A stretch of 64,000 nucleotides of DNA from Streptomyces pyxinae. GTDB taxonomy: Bacteria > Actinomycetota > Actinomycetes > Streptomycetales > Streptomycetaceae. The translations under genes and the position numbers were made by a program. Shown in pieces: positions 43,211 through 52,204 of the stretch (its first letter is position 1; each line of letters starts with the position of its first letter). The stretch is taken from positions 62,001 to 126,000 of the forward strand of contig NZ_JANUGQ010000008.1 of NCBI RefSeq assembly GCF_024756275.1, read 5' to 3'. The notes beneath the pieces were generated by a model. It searched no databases and was not told the origin of the DNA. It saw only the letters and a list, made by a program, of their open reading frames with translations.

Positions 43211-44488
43211 ATGACCGCCCCGCCCCGCCCCGCCGAGGTGCTGGTCGTCGGCGCCGGACTGGCCGGCCTCGCCTGTGCCGGGGATCTGCTCGCCGCCGGG
43301 GTGGACGTACGGCTGGTGGAGGCGTCCGACGGAGTGGGCGGCCGGATGCGTGCCGACCGCCACGAGGGCTTCACCATCGACCGCGGCTTCCAGGTGTTCA
43401 ACACCTCCTATCCGCAGGTGAAGCGGCGGTTGAACCTCCGCGAGCTGCGGCTGCGGCCGTTCACCCCCGGGGTGCGGGTCCACACCGGCGGCCGGCCGCT
43501 GCGGGTGACCGACCCGACCCGGGACCCGCGCGGCGGCGCCGCGCTGCTGGCCTCCCGGGCGATCGGCCCCCGGGACTTGGCCGCCTTCGCCGCGCTCTCG
43601 GCCCGGGACGCGCTCGCTCCGGCCCGGCTGGTGAAGCGGTTCCCGGACGGGATCGGCGGCGAGGTGACCACCCGGACGGCGCTGGCCGTCGCCGGTTTCT
43701 CCGAGGAGTGGGTGGAACTGTTCTTCCGGCCGTTCCTCTCCGGGGTCTTCCTGGAGGACCGGCTGGAGACCTCCGGCCGGTTCTTCCACCTGGTCTGGCG
43801 GAGCATGCTGCGCGGCACCCTCTGTCTGCCCGCCGGTGGCATCGGGGCCGTACCCCGGCAGCTCGCGGCGGACCTGCCGGACGGGGTGCTGCGGCTGGAG
43901 ACCCCGGTGGACCGGCTCACCGGTGACGGCGCGCTCCTGACCGACGGGACCGAACTCCCGGCCCGGGCCGTGGTGGTGGCGGCCGGTCCGGAGACCTCCG
44001 CCCGGCTGCTGCCGGGGCTCGCCGTTCCGGCGTACCGGACCGTCACCACCTACTACCACGCCGCCGGCCGGCCCCCGCTGGACGAGCCGGTCCTCGTCAC
44101 CGACCACCGGCTGCGGTTCCTCAACAGCTGTGTGCTCAGCCGGGTGGTGCCCGGCTACGCCCCGGCCGGCCAGGCCCTGGTCGCCACCTCGGTGCTGGGC
44201 ACGGACACCGCCGGCCGGGAGCCGGAGGTGCGGGCGGCGCTGGCGGAGGCGTACGGCACCGACACCGGCGGCTGGCAGGTGCTCACCGTACGGACGGTGG
44301 CCGGGGCACTGCCCGCGATGGAGCCGCCCCAGCCGCTGAGCCGCTCCACCCGGGTCGCGCCCGCCCGGTACGCCTGCGGGGACCACCGGGCGACCGGCTC
44401 GGTACAGGGCGCCCTGGCCTCCGGCGCCCGGGCCGCCCGTGAAGTGCTGCGGGACCTGAGGATGCCGGGCGCCCGGCCGGGGCACTAG
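43211..44488 (+). CDS. FAD-dependent amine oxidase / phytoene-desaturase-like oxidoreductase
   Basis: A 425-residue flavoprotein with the dinucleotide-binding start VLVVGAGLAGLACAGDLLAAGVDVRLVEASDGVGGRMR and HEGFTIDRGFQVFNT. The C-terminal FAD site is YACGDHRATGSVQGALASGARAA. Relatives include protoporphyrinogen oxidases and carotenoid desaturases, but no carotenoid genes are adjacent, so the substrate is unknown. The ATG has AAGGAGCCGCC directly before it, fixing the start. Confidence 0.88.
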   Translation: MTAPPRPAEVLVVGAGLAGLACAGDLLAAGVDVRLVEASDGVGGRMRADRHEGFTIDRGFQVFNTSYPQVKRRLNLRELRLRPFTPGVRVHTGGRPLRVTDPTRDPRGGAALLASRAIGPRDLAAFAALSARDALAPARLVKRFPDGIGGEVTTRTALAVAGFSEEWVELFFRPFLSGVFLEDRLETSGRFFHLVWRSMLRGTLCLPAGGIGAVPRQLAADLPDGVLRLETPVDRLTGDGALLTDGTELPARAVVVAAGPETSARLLPGLAVPAYRTVTTYYHAAGRPPLDEPVLVTDHRLRFLNSCVLSRVVPGYAPAGQALVATSVLGTDTAGREPEVRAALAEAYGTDTGGWQVLTVRTVAGALPAMEPPQPLSRSTRVAPARYACGDHRATGSVQGALASGARAAREVLRDLRMPGARPGH

Positions 44489-44612
44489 CCTCCTTGAGCA
44501 CCCCGGTCCGTGCCGCCCCGGGACGGACCGCACCCCGACCCCGCCATCCGCCTCCACCATCCCGCCCTCCCGTTCATCCAGCCCTCCCGTCGTACGAGAA
44601 GAGAAGCGGTAC

Positions 44613-45497
44613 GTGTCGCTCGCCGGACCCTCCACGCCCGCCTGCCCGGCCCCGCGCGCCGGCGCCGCCCTGCTGCGCAGGATCCGCGGTGCCCTGCGCG
44701 CCACAGCGGTGTCGGTCTGGAACGACAATGTCGCCGACTGGGCCGCCGCGCTCACCTACTACGCGGTGCTCGCCCTCGTCCCGGCGCTGCTGGTCGCCGT
44801 CACGGCGATCGGGATGGCCGCCCCGGACGCCACCGGCCGGCTGATCGTGGAGCTCACCGCGTACGCCCCCGCCCAGTCCGCCGACGCGCTGCGCGGTGCC
44901 CTGCAGGGGATGACGGCGGCCGGATCCACCGCCTGGCTGCTGGTGGTGACCGGCTCGGTGAGCGCCGTCTGGTCGGCCTCCAGCTACCTCGCGGTCTTCC
45001 GCCGCGCCCTGCACGCCATGTACCGGGAGCCGGACACCCGGCCGGCGCTGCGCGCCGCCCACACCATCGTGCTCACCGCGCTGGTGCTGCTGGCGCTGCT
45101 GCTGACCGGTTCGGCGGCGATCGTCTTCTCCGGGCCGCTGGCCCACCGCACCGCCGGCGTGCTGCACCTCTCCGGGCTCGGCACCTGGAACGCGCTGCGC
45201 TGGCCGCTGATGCTGGTCGTGGTGACCGTGCTGGTGATGATCCTCTTCCGGACCGGTCCGCGCCGGGCCCGGGGCGTCCGCCGGGGGCTGCCGGGCGGGC
45301 TGCTCGCGGTGCTGCTCTGGTTCGCCGCTTCCACCGGGTTCGCGCTCTACACGGCCCATGTCGGCTCGTACAGCCGGCTCTACGGCTCCCTGGCCGGCGT
45401 GGTGGTCTTCCTGGTGTGGCTCTGGTTCACCAACCTGGCCCTGCTGGTCGGCGCCCAGTTCAATGTGGAGCTGAGCCGGAAGCGGGACGGCGCCTGA
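44613..45497 (+). CDS. YihY/UPF0761 (BrkB-type) membrane protein
   Basis: A 294-residue protein with about six membrane helices and the family patterns WNDNVADWAAALTYYAVLALVPALL, YREPDTRPALRAAH and VGSYSRLYGSLAGVVVFLVWLWFTNLALLVGAQFN. The function of this widespread family is unsettled (once called ribonuclease BN). GTG start with GAGAAG upstream. Confidence 0.88.
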   Translation: MSLAGPSTPACPAPRAGAALLRRIRGALRATAVSVWNDNVADWAAALTYYAVLALVPALLVAVTAIGMAAPDATGRLIVELTAYAPAQSADALRGALQGMTAAGSTAWLLVVTGSVSAVWSASSYLAVFRRALHAMYREPDTRPALRAAHTIVLTALVLLALLLTGSAAIVFSGPLAHRTAGVLHLSGLGTWNALRWPLMLVVVTVLVMILFRTGPRRARGVRRGLPGGLLAVLLWFAASTGFALYTAHVGSYSRLYGSLAGVVVFLVWLWFTNLALLVGAQFNVELSRKRDGA

Positions 45498-45548
45498 CAG
45501 CCCCCGACCACCCCGGCCACTCCGCCCCCGCTCGGCACTCCGGCTGTC

Positions 45549-45830
45549 TCAGGCGTCGAGTCCGATGGCGAAGGCGGCTTCCAGATCGTGCTGGGAGTAG
45601 GTGCGGAAGGCGACATGGGTGTCGGTGCCCTCGACGCCCGGGATCTTGCTGATCCGGCCCGGGATGACGTCCGCCAGGTCGTCATGGCGGGCCACCCGCA
45701 CCATGGCGATCAGGTCGTAGGTACCGGTCACCGAGAAGACCTCGCTGACGTTCTCCAGCGCGGCGATCGACTCCGCGATCTCGGGAATCCGGTCCACGCT
45801 GGTCTTGATGAGCACGATCGCGGTGATCAC
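45549..45830 (-). CDS. Stand-alone Lrp/AsnC ligand-binding (RAM) domain protein
   Basis: A 93-residue protein consisting only of the ligand-binding domain of Lrp-type regulators: ITAIVLIKTSVDRIPEIAESIAALENVSEVFSVTGTYDLIAMVRV in parts, then THVAFRTYS. There is no DNA-binding domain, so it may sense amino acids or modify a full Lrp protein. Its ATG overlaps the stop of the rhomboid gene (ATGA). Confidence 0.88.
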   Translation of the reverse strand: MITAIVLIKTSVDRIPEIAESIAALENVSEVFSVTGTYDLIAMVRVARHDDLADVIPGRISKIPGVEGTDTHVAFRTYSQHDLEAAFAIGLDA

Positions 45831-46576
45831 GGCTGTCCTTCTCCGTCGGGGGCCGCTGCCTGGCCCTTCACTCTAGCCTCCCGGCCGTAGCGCACCCAGG
45901 CGTAGAGGAAGCCCAGCGAGAACCCCACCAGATGGGCCAGGTACGCCACCCCCGGCCCGCTGCCCGCGTTCCCGGCCGCCAGCCACTGGAGGACGAACCA
46001 GAAGGCCAGCACCAGCCAGGCGGGGAAGCGCAGCGGCAGGAAGAACAGGAACGGGAAGAGGCTGGTCACCCGGGCCCTCGGGAAGAGGAAGAGAAACGCG
46101 CCCAGCACCCCCGAGATCGCCCCGGAGGCGCCCACCAGCGTCTGGTCCGACTCGGCGTGCGCCATCGCGTACCCGGCCAGCGCCAGACAGCCGCTGCCCA
46201 GATAGAAGAGGAGGTACTCGACATGGCCGAGCCGCTCCTCGGCCATCGCGCCGAAGACGAACAGAAACAGCATGTTGCCGAGCAGATGCAGCCAGTTCCC
46301 GCTGACGAAGAGCGCGGTCAGCGGCGAGAGCAGCGCGTCCGGCGAGCCGCTCATCAGCTCGGCGGGCACCACGCCCCAGCGCCGGAAGTAGGCGCCCTGG
46401 GCGGCCAGCAGGGTGTCACCGGTGCCGTACGAGGGATTCAGCCCGGAGACCGGACTGGCGAGGAAGACCAGGGCGCAGGCCCCGATCAGACCGTAGGTGA
46501 CCGCCGGTCCGCGCCAAGGGAGCATGGGCAGATCATGACGGATCAGGACCGAGCGGGACAGGGTGCCTCGCCGCAT
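45827..46576 (-). CDS. Rhomboid family intramembrane serine protease
   Basis: A 249-residue membrane protein with six or more helices. The catalytic dyad is visible: serine in LVGASGAISGVLGAF and histidine in AYLAHLVGFSLGF. HLLGNMLFLFVFG in helix two matches the family. The start is uncertain: ATG at 46576 (used here) or ATG at 46525, which leaves the first helix at the N terminus as in many relatives; neither has a clear ribosome site. It overlaps the Lrp-like gene. Confidence 0.9.
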   Translation of the reverse strand: MRRGTLSRSVLIRHDLPMLPWRGPAVTYGLIGACALVFLASPVSGLNPSYGTGDTLLAAQGAYFRRWGVVPAELMSGSPDALLSPLTALFVSGNWLHLLGNMLFLFVFGAMAEERLGHVEYLLFYLGSGCLALAGYAMAHAESDQTLVGASGAISGVLGAFLFLFPRARVTSLFPFLFFLPLRFPAWLVLAFWFVLQWLAAGNAGSGPGVAYLAHLVGFSLGFLYAWVRYGREARVKGQAAAPDGEGQP

Positions 46577-46875
46577 GCCGGGGGTACCCGTGAGGCCGTA
46601 GGGTAAGGGGCCGGTCGGCCGCCACGGGCCCGGCCGGCCGGCGGCACGGCGGTTCGACGGCGCACCGCGCTCCCGTCCGGATCACGCCCGGGCCGGTCCG
46701 GAGCACACGGCCCGGCCGCGCTCCGGTCACGGCCCCGGCCCGGTCGCGGGGTCCGGTCCCGGCACCCGGCTCGGGCCCGGCGGATCCGGCCACCGGGCGT
46801 TCCGGGAGCCGGAAACCGGACACCTTACTTCCCGGACACCGGGATACTCGGAAAATCGGAAAAGAGGACGGCACG

Positions 46876-47136
46876 ATGACGACGGTTCCCCTGCCGACCG
46901 CGAAGACCCGCTGGCGCTGCACGCTCTGCGGCAATCTGACGCGCTTCGACGTCACCCGTTCCTCGAAGGTCGTGGAGTACGTCCACCTCGACCTGGCCGG
47001 AGAGCCCAGCGTCGAGGAGCGGGACGTGGTCAGTGAGACGATCGAATCGGTCCGCTGCCGCTGGTGCAACGCGGTGGACCGGATCGAGCTGGTGGACCGG
47101 CCGGGGGCCGGGGCCCAGGACAGCACGGGTTCCTGA
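46876..47136 (+). CDS. Small zinc-ribbon-like protein
   Basis: An 86-residue protein with two CxxC pairs, WRCTLCGN near residue 16 and VRCRWCNA near residue 60, separated by a charged central stretch: a treble-clef or zinc-ribbon layout. Function unknown. The ATG has AAAAGAGGACGG before it, and the preceding 40 bases are AT-richer (GGATACTCGG, AAAATCGG), probably its promoter. Confidence 0.82.
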   Translation: MTTVPLPTAKTRWRCTLCGNLTRFDVTRSSKVVEYVHLDLAGEPSVEERDVVSETIESVRCRWCNAVDRIELVDRPGAGAQDSTGS

Positions 47137-47215
47137 CGGCCGGCGACGGGGGCGAGCGGGTACGGAGAAGCAGCACGCGGGGCGCGTGTACGGACGGGTG
47201 ATGGGGTGACGGATC

Positions 47216-48580
47216 GTGGAGCGGTCAGGGAGCGGCGCGGAACCGGCCGGCGCGGCCGGTGATGCCGCCGAGGCGCTCGACCGGCCCCTGCCCGAGGGCG
47301 TACGGCGGCGGGTGGTCGCCCTGGTCTCGGACGCCTTCGGCGCCCTGACCGTCGGCGAGCTGCCCGCCCCGCTGCGGCAGTACGCGCGCTTCACCCCGAG
47401 CCGCCGCGCCCGGTTCGCGGGCAGCGCGATGGCGGCCGCGCTCGACAGCGATCCGCTCTTCCGGCAGCGGATCGGGGAGCGGCTGCGGGAGGGCCAGCCC
47501 GAGCTGGCCGCCGCCCTGGAGTCCGGGGCCCCGCCGGCCGCCGCCGACCCGGTGGACGTGGCCGCCGCGGCGTACGTGCTCCGCCCGGCCGGCTGGGCCA
47601 AGCTGGTCGCCGCCGCCGGCGAGGAGGCCCAGCGGGCGGACGCCGAGCGGGCCGACGAGGCCGGGCGCCAGGAGCTGGAGCGGCTGCGCGCGGAGCTGGC
47701 CGAGGCGCGGGAGCGGTCCCGTACGGAGACCGAGCGGCTGCGCGCCGAGCTGGAGGCGGCCCGCAAGGAGGCCGAGTCGCTCCAGCGCAAGCTGCGCGCC
47801 GCCCAGAGCGACGTCAAGCGCGGCGAGGCGGCGCTGCGCCGGACGCAGGGCGAGATCGACACCGCCCGGGCCGAGGCGGCCGCCCAGGTGTCGGCCGCGG
47901 AGAGCGAGACCCGCCGGGTGAAGGCCCGGCTGGGCGAGACCGAGGCGGCCCTGGAGGCCAGCCGCCGGGCCGCCCGCGAGGGGCGCTCGGTGGAGGACAT
48001 GCGGCTGCGGCTGCTGCTGGACACCGTGCTGGAGTCGGCCCAAGGACTCCGCCGCGAACTGGCCCTGCCGCCGGTCTCGGTGCGCCCCGGCGACACGGTG
48101 GACGCCGTGGAACCCGGCCGGATGTCGCCGAAGGACATCGCCGCCCGGGCGCTCTCGGAGACCGACCCGGCCCTGCTGGACCAGCTGCTGGCGCTGCCCC
48201 AGGCGCATCTGGTGGTGGACGGCTACAACGTCACCAAGACCGGCTATCCGACCATGCCGCTGGAGAAGCAGCGGCTGCGGCTGCTCGGCGGGCTCTCCGC
48301 GCTCGCCGCCCGCTCCGGCGCCGAGGTCACCTGCGTCTTCGACGGCGCCGAACTGGCCGCCCCGGTGCTGCTGGCGCCGCCGCGCGGGGTGCGGGTGCTG
48401 TTCTCCAAACCGGGCGTCACCGCCGACGAGCTGATCCGCCAGCTGGTGCGGGCCGAACCGCCGGGCCGTCCGGTGGTGGTGGTCTCCACCGACCGCGAGG
48501 TGGCCGACGGCGTCGCCAAGTCGGGCGCCCGGCCGGTCGCCTCCGCCCTGCTGCTGAAGCGGCTCTCGCGCGCCTCCTGA
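47216..48580 (+). CDS. NYN-domain (YacP-like) RNA-binding protein with coiled coil
   Basis: A 454-residue protein. The N-terminal 130 residues are helical. Residues about 140-260 are a long coiled coil of Ala/Glu/Arg heptads (ERLRAELAEARERSRTETERLRAELE in parts). The C-terminal 165 residues form a NYN/PIN-like domain: HLVVDGYNVTKTGYP with the catalytic-type Asp and Asn, CVFDGAE, VLFSKPGVTADELI and VVVSTDREVAD. Relatives are ribonucleases or RNA-binding proteins; activity is inferred. GTG start. Confidence 0.85.
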   Translation: MERSGSGAEPAGAAGDAAEALDRPLPEGVRRRVVALVSDAFGALTVGELPAPLRQYARFTPSRRARFAGSAMAAALDSDPLFRQRIGERLREGQPELAAALESGAPPAAADPVDVAAAAYVLRPAGWAKLVAAAGEEAQRADAERADEAGRQELERLRAELAEARERSRTETERLRAELEAARKEAESLQRKLRAAQSDVKRGEAALRRTQGEIDTARAEAAAQVSAAESETRRVKARLGETEAALEASRRAAREGRSVEDMRLRLLLDTVLESAQGLRRELALPPVSVRPGDTVDAVEPGRMSPKDIAARALSETDPALLDQLLALPQAHLVVDGYNVTKTGYPTMPLEKQRLRLLGGLSALAARSGAEVTCVFDGAELAAPVLLAPPRGVRVLFSKPGVTADELIRQLVRAEPPGRPVVVVSTDREVADGVAKSGARPVASALLLKRLSRAS

Positions 48581-49420
48581 ACACCGGACGGCTCCGGACG
48601 CGCCGAACGCGCTTCGGCGGCGCCGTTGTCCCCGTGACCTCGGCGGCCTCCGTGTCCCCGGCATCCTCCGTGTCCCCGGTGGCTCCCTGGACCGGGTCTG
48701 CTCCATGCCCCCCGTGTTCCCTGTGACTCGGGTGCCCCCCTGGCCCCGGCGGTCTCCCGCCCCGGGAGCCACTGTGTCACCGGGCGCCCAGCTCCCCGGC
48801 ACCCTCCGTGTCCCTGGCACCCTCCGCGTCCCCGGTGGTCCCAGAGGCGCGGGTGCGCCCCTGGCGCCCCGACGGCCTCCCGACCCGGTGGCCTCTCGCC
48901 CCGGGTGTCTCCATGTCACCGGGCGCCCCTGGGCTCCCCGGTGTTCCCTGAGACTCCGGTGTACCCCTGGTCCTGGCGGCCTCCCACCCCGGCAACCCCC
49001 GTGTCACCGGGCGCCCCAGGCCCCCCGGTGTCTCCCGCGTCACCGGCGTTCCGGATGACTCCGGTGCCTTTCCGGGCACTTCGGCGGTTTCCGGCTCCCG
49101 GGCTCCCGGGCTCCCTGGCCTTCGGGCTCCCGGGCGATGAGGCGTGCCTCCGGACAGCGGCGGCTGTCTCCTCGTGCGGGGGCGAGTGCCTCCGGGTGCT
49201 TCGGGTCTCGGGTCGCCCCGAGCGTGCGGCGGCCCGGGTGCGCGTCCGGACGCCCCGGGTGCCGTGTCCGCTTCCGGGTTCCTCGGTGGTTCTTGTCCGC
49301 TTCTGGGTTCGGCTGCCCGGCTCGCGGGCATTCATCGGGACGGACCGTCAGCCCCTCATGACAATGAGTAGACGACGCGTCAATAATCCCCTCGGCAGCC
49401 ATCTTTTTTCTGATGAGGAT
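48581..49420. repeat. Gene-free region with about 100-bp degenerate repeats
   Basis: Between 48640 and 49080 related units recur, with the shared text CCGGTGTTCCCTG(T/A)GACTC, GGTG(C/T)(A/C)CCCCTGG, GGCGGCCTCCC and GTGTCACCGGGCGCCC (clearest at 48714-48800, 48850-48935 and 48940-49025). Antisense frames here read as Gly/Pro-rich collagen-like text without proper starts. The end (49360-49420) is AT-richer, with a run of six T at 49404-49409, leading into the next promoter. Confidence 0.7.
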
Positions 49421-49450
49421 TTGAACTGATCACAGTTGGGTCACTAGGGT
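49421..49450 (+). promoter_or_regulatory. Promoter of the first NlpC/P60 gene
   Basis: TTGAAC (49421-49426) and TAGGGT (49445-49450) are 18 bases apart. Transcription would start near 49457, giving a leader of about 175 bases. Confidence 0.6.
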
Positions 49451-49456
49451 CGGGCC

Positions 49457-49632
49457 ACAAACCTTCGCGGAGGTGATCACCCAGCCGGGGTGGCAGCGAA
49501 GGAGCCGTCCAGTTCGGGCACTTCGCGCGATTTCGGCTCGTTTCACGGGGGAGCCGGACCCGGTGCGCGAGGCCGGGGTGCCGACCACCCGGAGCCCGGG
49601 GGGCGGTTCGAGGAAGAAGGAGCTCGTCCTTC
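49457..49632 (+). promoter_or_regulatory. Structured leader, candidate c-di-AMP (ydaO-like) riboswitch
   Basis: CCTTCGC (49462-49468) pairs with GCGAAGG (49496-49502), enclosing the palindrome GGTGATCACC and a CACCC/GGGTG hairpin. Further on, CACGGGGGAGCCGGACCCGG and CGGGGTGCCGACC resemble the GGGGGA...CC and GGGGTGAA...CC segments of ydaO RNAs. Such riboswitches are known to precede muralytic-enzyme genes in Streptomyces. The complete consensus is not matched by eye, so the class is tentative, but a structured leader is well supported. Confidence 0.5.
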
Positions 49633-50703
49633 GTGGCGTCCCACCGTCGTCCCAAGCGGCCGAGCCGCACCCGTGTGACCGTGCTCACCGCGACCGCCGC
49701 CGCAGCCGTCGCCCTGACGTCCCAGGCCGCCCAGGCCGACCCCAAGCCGACCAAGGGCGAGGTCAAGGCGAAGGTCGACAAGCTCTACCACGAGGCCGAG
49801 AAGGCCACCGAGGAGTACAACGGCGCCAAGGAGCAGCAGAGCAAGCTCCAGAAGGAGGCCGAGGCCCTCCAGGACCAGGTCGCCCGCGGTCAGGACGAGG
49901 TCAACGAGCTGCGGAACGCCATCGGTTCGGTGGCCACCGCCCAGTACCGCTCCGGCGGCATCGACCCCTCGCTCCAGCTCTTCCTCTCCTCCGACCCGGA
50001 CGACTACCTCGACAAGGCGTCCGCCGCCGACCAGTTGAGCGTCAAGCAGGCCGACGCCCTGGAGACCATCCAGGCCAAGCAGCGCACCCTCGCCCAGCAG
50101 CGGGCCGAGGCCACCGCCAAGCTCGCGGACCTGGAGGACGTGCGCAAGGCGCTGGGCGAGAAGAAGCAGGCGTACCAGGGCAAGCTGGCCGAGGCGCAGA
50201 AGCTGCTCAACTCGCTGACCGCCGCCGAGCGCGCCAAGATGCAGCAGGAGGAGCAGCAGCGCGCCGAGAAGGCCGGCCGGGAGGCCGACCGGGCCAGCCG
50301 GGGCGGTGGCGGCGGCGAGAGCGGCCGGCCGGACCTCGGGAACGAGGTGCCCGCCTCGCAGCGCGGCGCCGCCGCCCTCAGCGCGGCCGCCACCCAGATC
50401 GGCAAGCCGTACGTCTCCGGCGAGGAGGGCCCCAACGCCTACGACTGCTCGGGCCTGACCCAGTGGTCGTACCGCCAGGCGGGCGTGAGCATCACCCGGA
50501 CCACCTACACCCAGCAGAACGACGGGCCGAAGATCGGCCGCAGCCAGCTCAAGCCGGGCGACCTGGTCTTCTTCAACAACCTGGCGCACGTGGGCCTCTA
50601 CGCGGGCAACAACACCGTGCTGCACGCCCCGCACCCGGGTGCCAGCGTCCGCTACGAGTCGATGGAGTACCTCGGCAGCTTCCAGTTCGGCGTGCGCATC
50701 TGA
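49633..50703 (+). CDS. Secreted NlpC/P60 (C40) peptidoglycan hydrolase 1
   Basis: A 356-residue secreted enzyme: signal peptide ending near AAQADPKP, a long coiled coil (about 45-225, EAEKATEEYNGAKEQQSKLQKE and later) and a C-terminal NlpC/P60 domain with catalytic Cys in AYDCSGLTQWSYRQAG and His in LAHVGLYAGN, plus HAPHPGASVRYE. It cleaves stem peptides during growth or division. The GTG (ASHRRPKRPSR) follows AAGAAGGAGC with a longer spacing. It is preceded by a structured leader and followed by two hairpins. Confidence 0.93.
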   Translation: MASHRRPKRPSRTRVTVLTATAAAAVALTSQAAQADPKPTKGEVKAKVDKLYHEAEKATEEYNGAKEQQSKLQKEAEALQDQVARGQDEVNELRNAIGSVATAQYRSGGIDPSLQLFLSSDPDDYLDKASAADQLSVKQADALETIQAKQRTLAQQRAEATAKLADLEDVRKALGEKKQAYQGKLAEAQKLLNSLTAAERAKMQQEEQQRAEKAGREADRASRGGGGGESGRPDLGNEVPASQRGAAALSAAATQIGKPYVSGEEGPNAYDCSGLTQWSYRQAGVSITRTTYTQQNDGPKIGRSQLKPGDLVFFNNLAHVGLYAGNNTVLHAPHPGASVRYESMEYLGSFQFGVRI

Positions 50704-50710
50704 CGCCCGC

Positions 50711-50733
50711 TCGGCCTCGCTCGCCGAGGCCGA
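50711..50733 (+). terminator. Hairpin after NlpC/P60 gene 1
   Basis: TCGGCCTCG and CGAGGCCGA flank the loop CTCGC, eight bases after the stop. Confidence 0.7.
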
Positions 50734-50909
50734 CTGCGCACGGGTACCCGGGTCCGCCGGAGGCAATCACCCCCCGGTGCCCGGGGGCCCGGCCGGCACC
50801 GGTCCCGGGGTACGAAGGCCAACCGCCTCCGGATCCCGGGGGGTCCTCGGCTGACGCGCCCGGACACCGCCCCCGAACGAGTGGTTCGCCGCCCCGCGTA
50901 CTGACGCCC

Positions 50910-50945
50910 CGCCCCGCCGGTGACCTTGTGGTCTCCGGCGGGGCG
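50910..50945 (+). terminator. Second strong hairpin after NlpC/P60 gene 1
   Basis: CGCCCCGCCGG pairs with CCGGCGGGGCG. An inner GACC/GGTC stem with loop TTGT extends it after one T-T mismatch. Confidence 0.75.
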
Positions 50946-51077
50946 GCGCTGTTCGAGCCCGCGTCGAACTCATCAGGCCATTGGCCGACCTGTAATCACC
51001 CGGCTACTGTCTGCCGCGCGACGGCCCGCCCGGCCCGTCGCCCGTCAGTCGTCCAGCAGCCGAAGGGAGCGCGGTCC

Positions 51078-52115
51078 GTGGCGTCCCACCGCCGGTCCAC
51101 CTCACCGGGTCTCACCCGGAGCGCCAAGGCCACCGTCCTCTCCGCCGCCGCGGCGGCCACCGCCGCCGCCCTGGGGGCCGCGGGCCCGGCCGGCGCGGCA
51201 CCGGGCGAGCCCGCGGGCCCCGGCCGCGCCGAGGCCACCCGGGCCCGGGTCGACGCCCTGCACGCCGAGGCCGAGCGGGCCACCGAGCTGTTCAACGCGG
51301 CGGACGAGCGCACCGACCGGCTCCGTGAACAGGTCGCCCGGATCCGGGACAGCGTGGCCCGGGGCCAGGAGCGGGCCAACCGGATGCGGGCCGCGCTCGG
51401 CGCGGTGGCCGGCGCCCAGTACCGCTCCGGCGGCATGGACCCGGCGCTGGCGCTGCTGCTCTCCGCCGACCCGGACAGCTATCTCGACCGGGCGGCCGTG
51501 CTCCAGCGGATGGGCGAGCGGCAGACCGCCGCGCTCGGCCAACTCCGTACCCTCCAGCGGAAGCTGGCCCGGGAGCGCGCCGAGGCCACCCGGGCGCTCG
51601 GCGAACTGGAGCAGGGCCGCGCCGAGGTGGCCCGGCAGAAGCGGGCCGTCGAGGCCAAGCTGTCGGCCGCCCGCGCCCTGCTCAACACGCTCACCGCCCG
51701 CGAGCGGGACGCCTACGCCCGCTCCGCCCGCTCCGACGAGCGCTCGCTGCCGCTCCCCGCCGATGCCACCGGCCGGGCGGCGGTCGCCGTGCGGGCCGCC
51801 CGCTCGGCGCTCGGCAGGCCCTATGTCTGGGGCGCCAACGGCCCCTCGGGCTTCGACTGTTCGGGACTGATGCAGTGGTCGTACGCCCAGGCCGGGGTGG
51901 GCCTGCCGCGCACCTCGCAGGCCCAGCGGAACGCCGGCCGCCAGGTCCCGCTCTCCCAGGCCCGCCCCGGCGACCTGGTCACCTACCGGGACGACGCCAG
52001 CCATGTCGGGATGTACGTGGGCGGCGGCCGGGTGGTGCACGCCCCCTACCCGGGTGCCAGCGTCCGCTACGACCCGGTCGGCATGATGCCGGTCTCCGCC
52101 GTCACCCGCCCCTGA
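51078..52115 (+). CDS. Secreted NlpC/P60 (C40) peptidoglycan hydrolase 2
   Basis: A 345-residue paralogue of the preceding protein with the same plan: N terminus ASHRRSTS, signal peptide ending near AGAAPGEP, coiled coil (ALHAEAERATELFNAADERTDRLREQ and on) and an NlpC/P60 domain with Cys in GFDCSGLMQWSYAQAG and His in SHVGMYVGGGRVVHAPYPGASVRYD. GTG start with AAGGGAG nine bases before. The tandem pair looks like an old duplication with changed regulation. Confidence 0.93.
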   Translation: MASHRRSTSPGLTRSAKATVLSAAAAATAAALGAAGPAGAAPGEPAGPGRAEATRARVDALHAEAERATELFNAADERTDRLREQVARIRDSVARGQERANRMRAALGAVAGAQYRSGGMDPALALLLSADPDSYLDRAAVLQRMGERQTAALGQLRTLQRKLARERAEATRALGELEQGRAEVARQKRAVEAKLSAARALLNTLTARERDAYARSARSDERSLPLPADATGRAAVAVRAARSALGRPYVWGANGPSGFDCSGLMQWSYAQAGVGLPRTSQAQRNAGRQVPLSQARPGDLVTYRDDASHVGMYVGGGRVVHAPYPGASVRYDPVGMMPVSAVTRP

Positions 52116-52204
52116 CCCCCGCCGGCCCGAAGCGCGCCGGCCGCCCCGCCCACCGCCGGGGCACCCCGCCCCGCCCCGGCGCCCCGGCCCGTACGATCGG
52201 CCGG

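Larger units (their letters stand above)
50704..51077. other. Gap between the two NlpC/P60 genes
   Basis: The gap holds two hairpins (50711-50733 and 50910-50945) and, after about 50960, the promoter region of the second gene (CATTGGCCGACCTGTAATCA, CGGCTACTGTCTG). TACTGT at 51004-51009 is a likely -10. I see no copy of the first gene's structured leader. Confidence 0.6.

Noticed and set aside
48777-49331. Minus-strand Gly/Pro-rich frame resembling a collagen-like protein
   Set aside because: The Gly-X-Y register breaks repeatedly, there is no signal peptide or ribosome site, and the DNA is a degenerate repeat field with poor codon-position bias.
49457-49632. tRNA-like text GCGGTTCGAGGA in the hydrolase leader
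   Set aside because: The surrounding bases cannot form an acceptor stem or anticodon arm; the segment belongs to the structured leader.
49473-51077. Frame continuing upstream of NlpC/P60 gene 2 for more than 500 codons
   Set aside because: It is an out-of-frame reading of gene 1 and of non-coding DNA; the GTG at 51078 with its ribosome site and signal peptide is the proper start.
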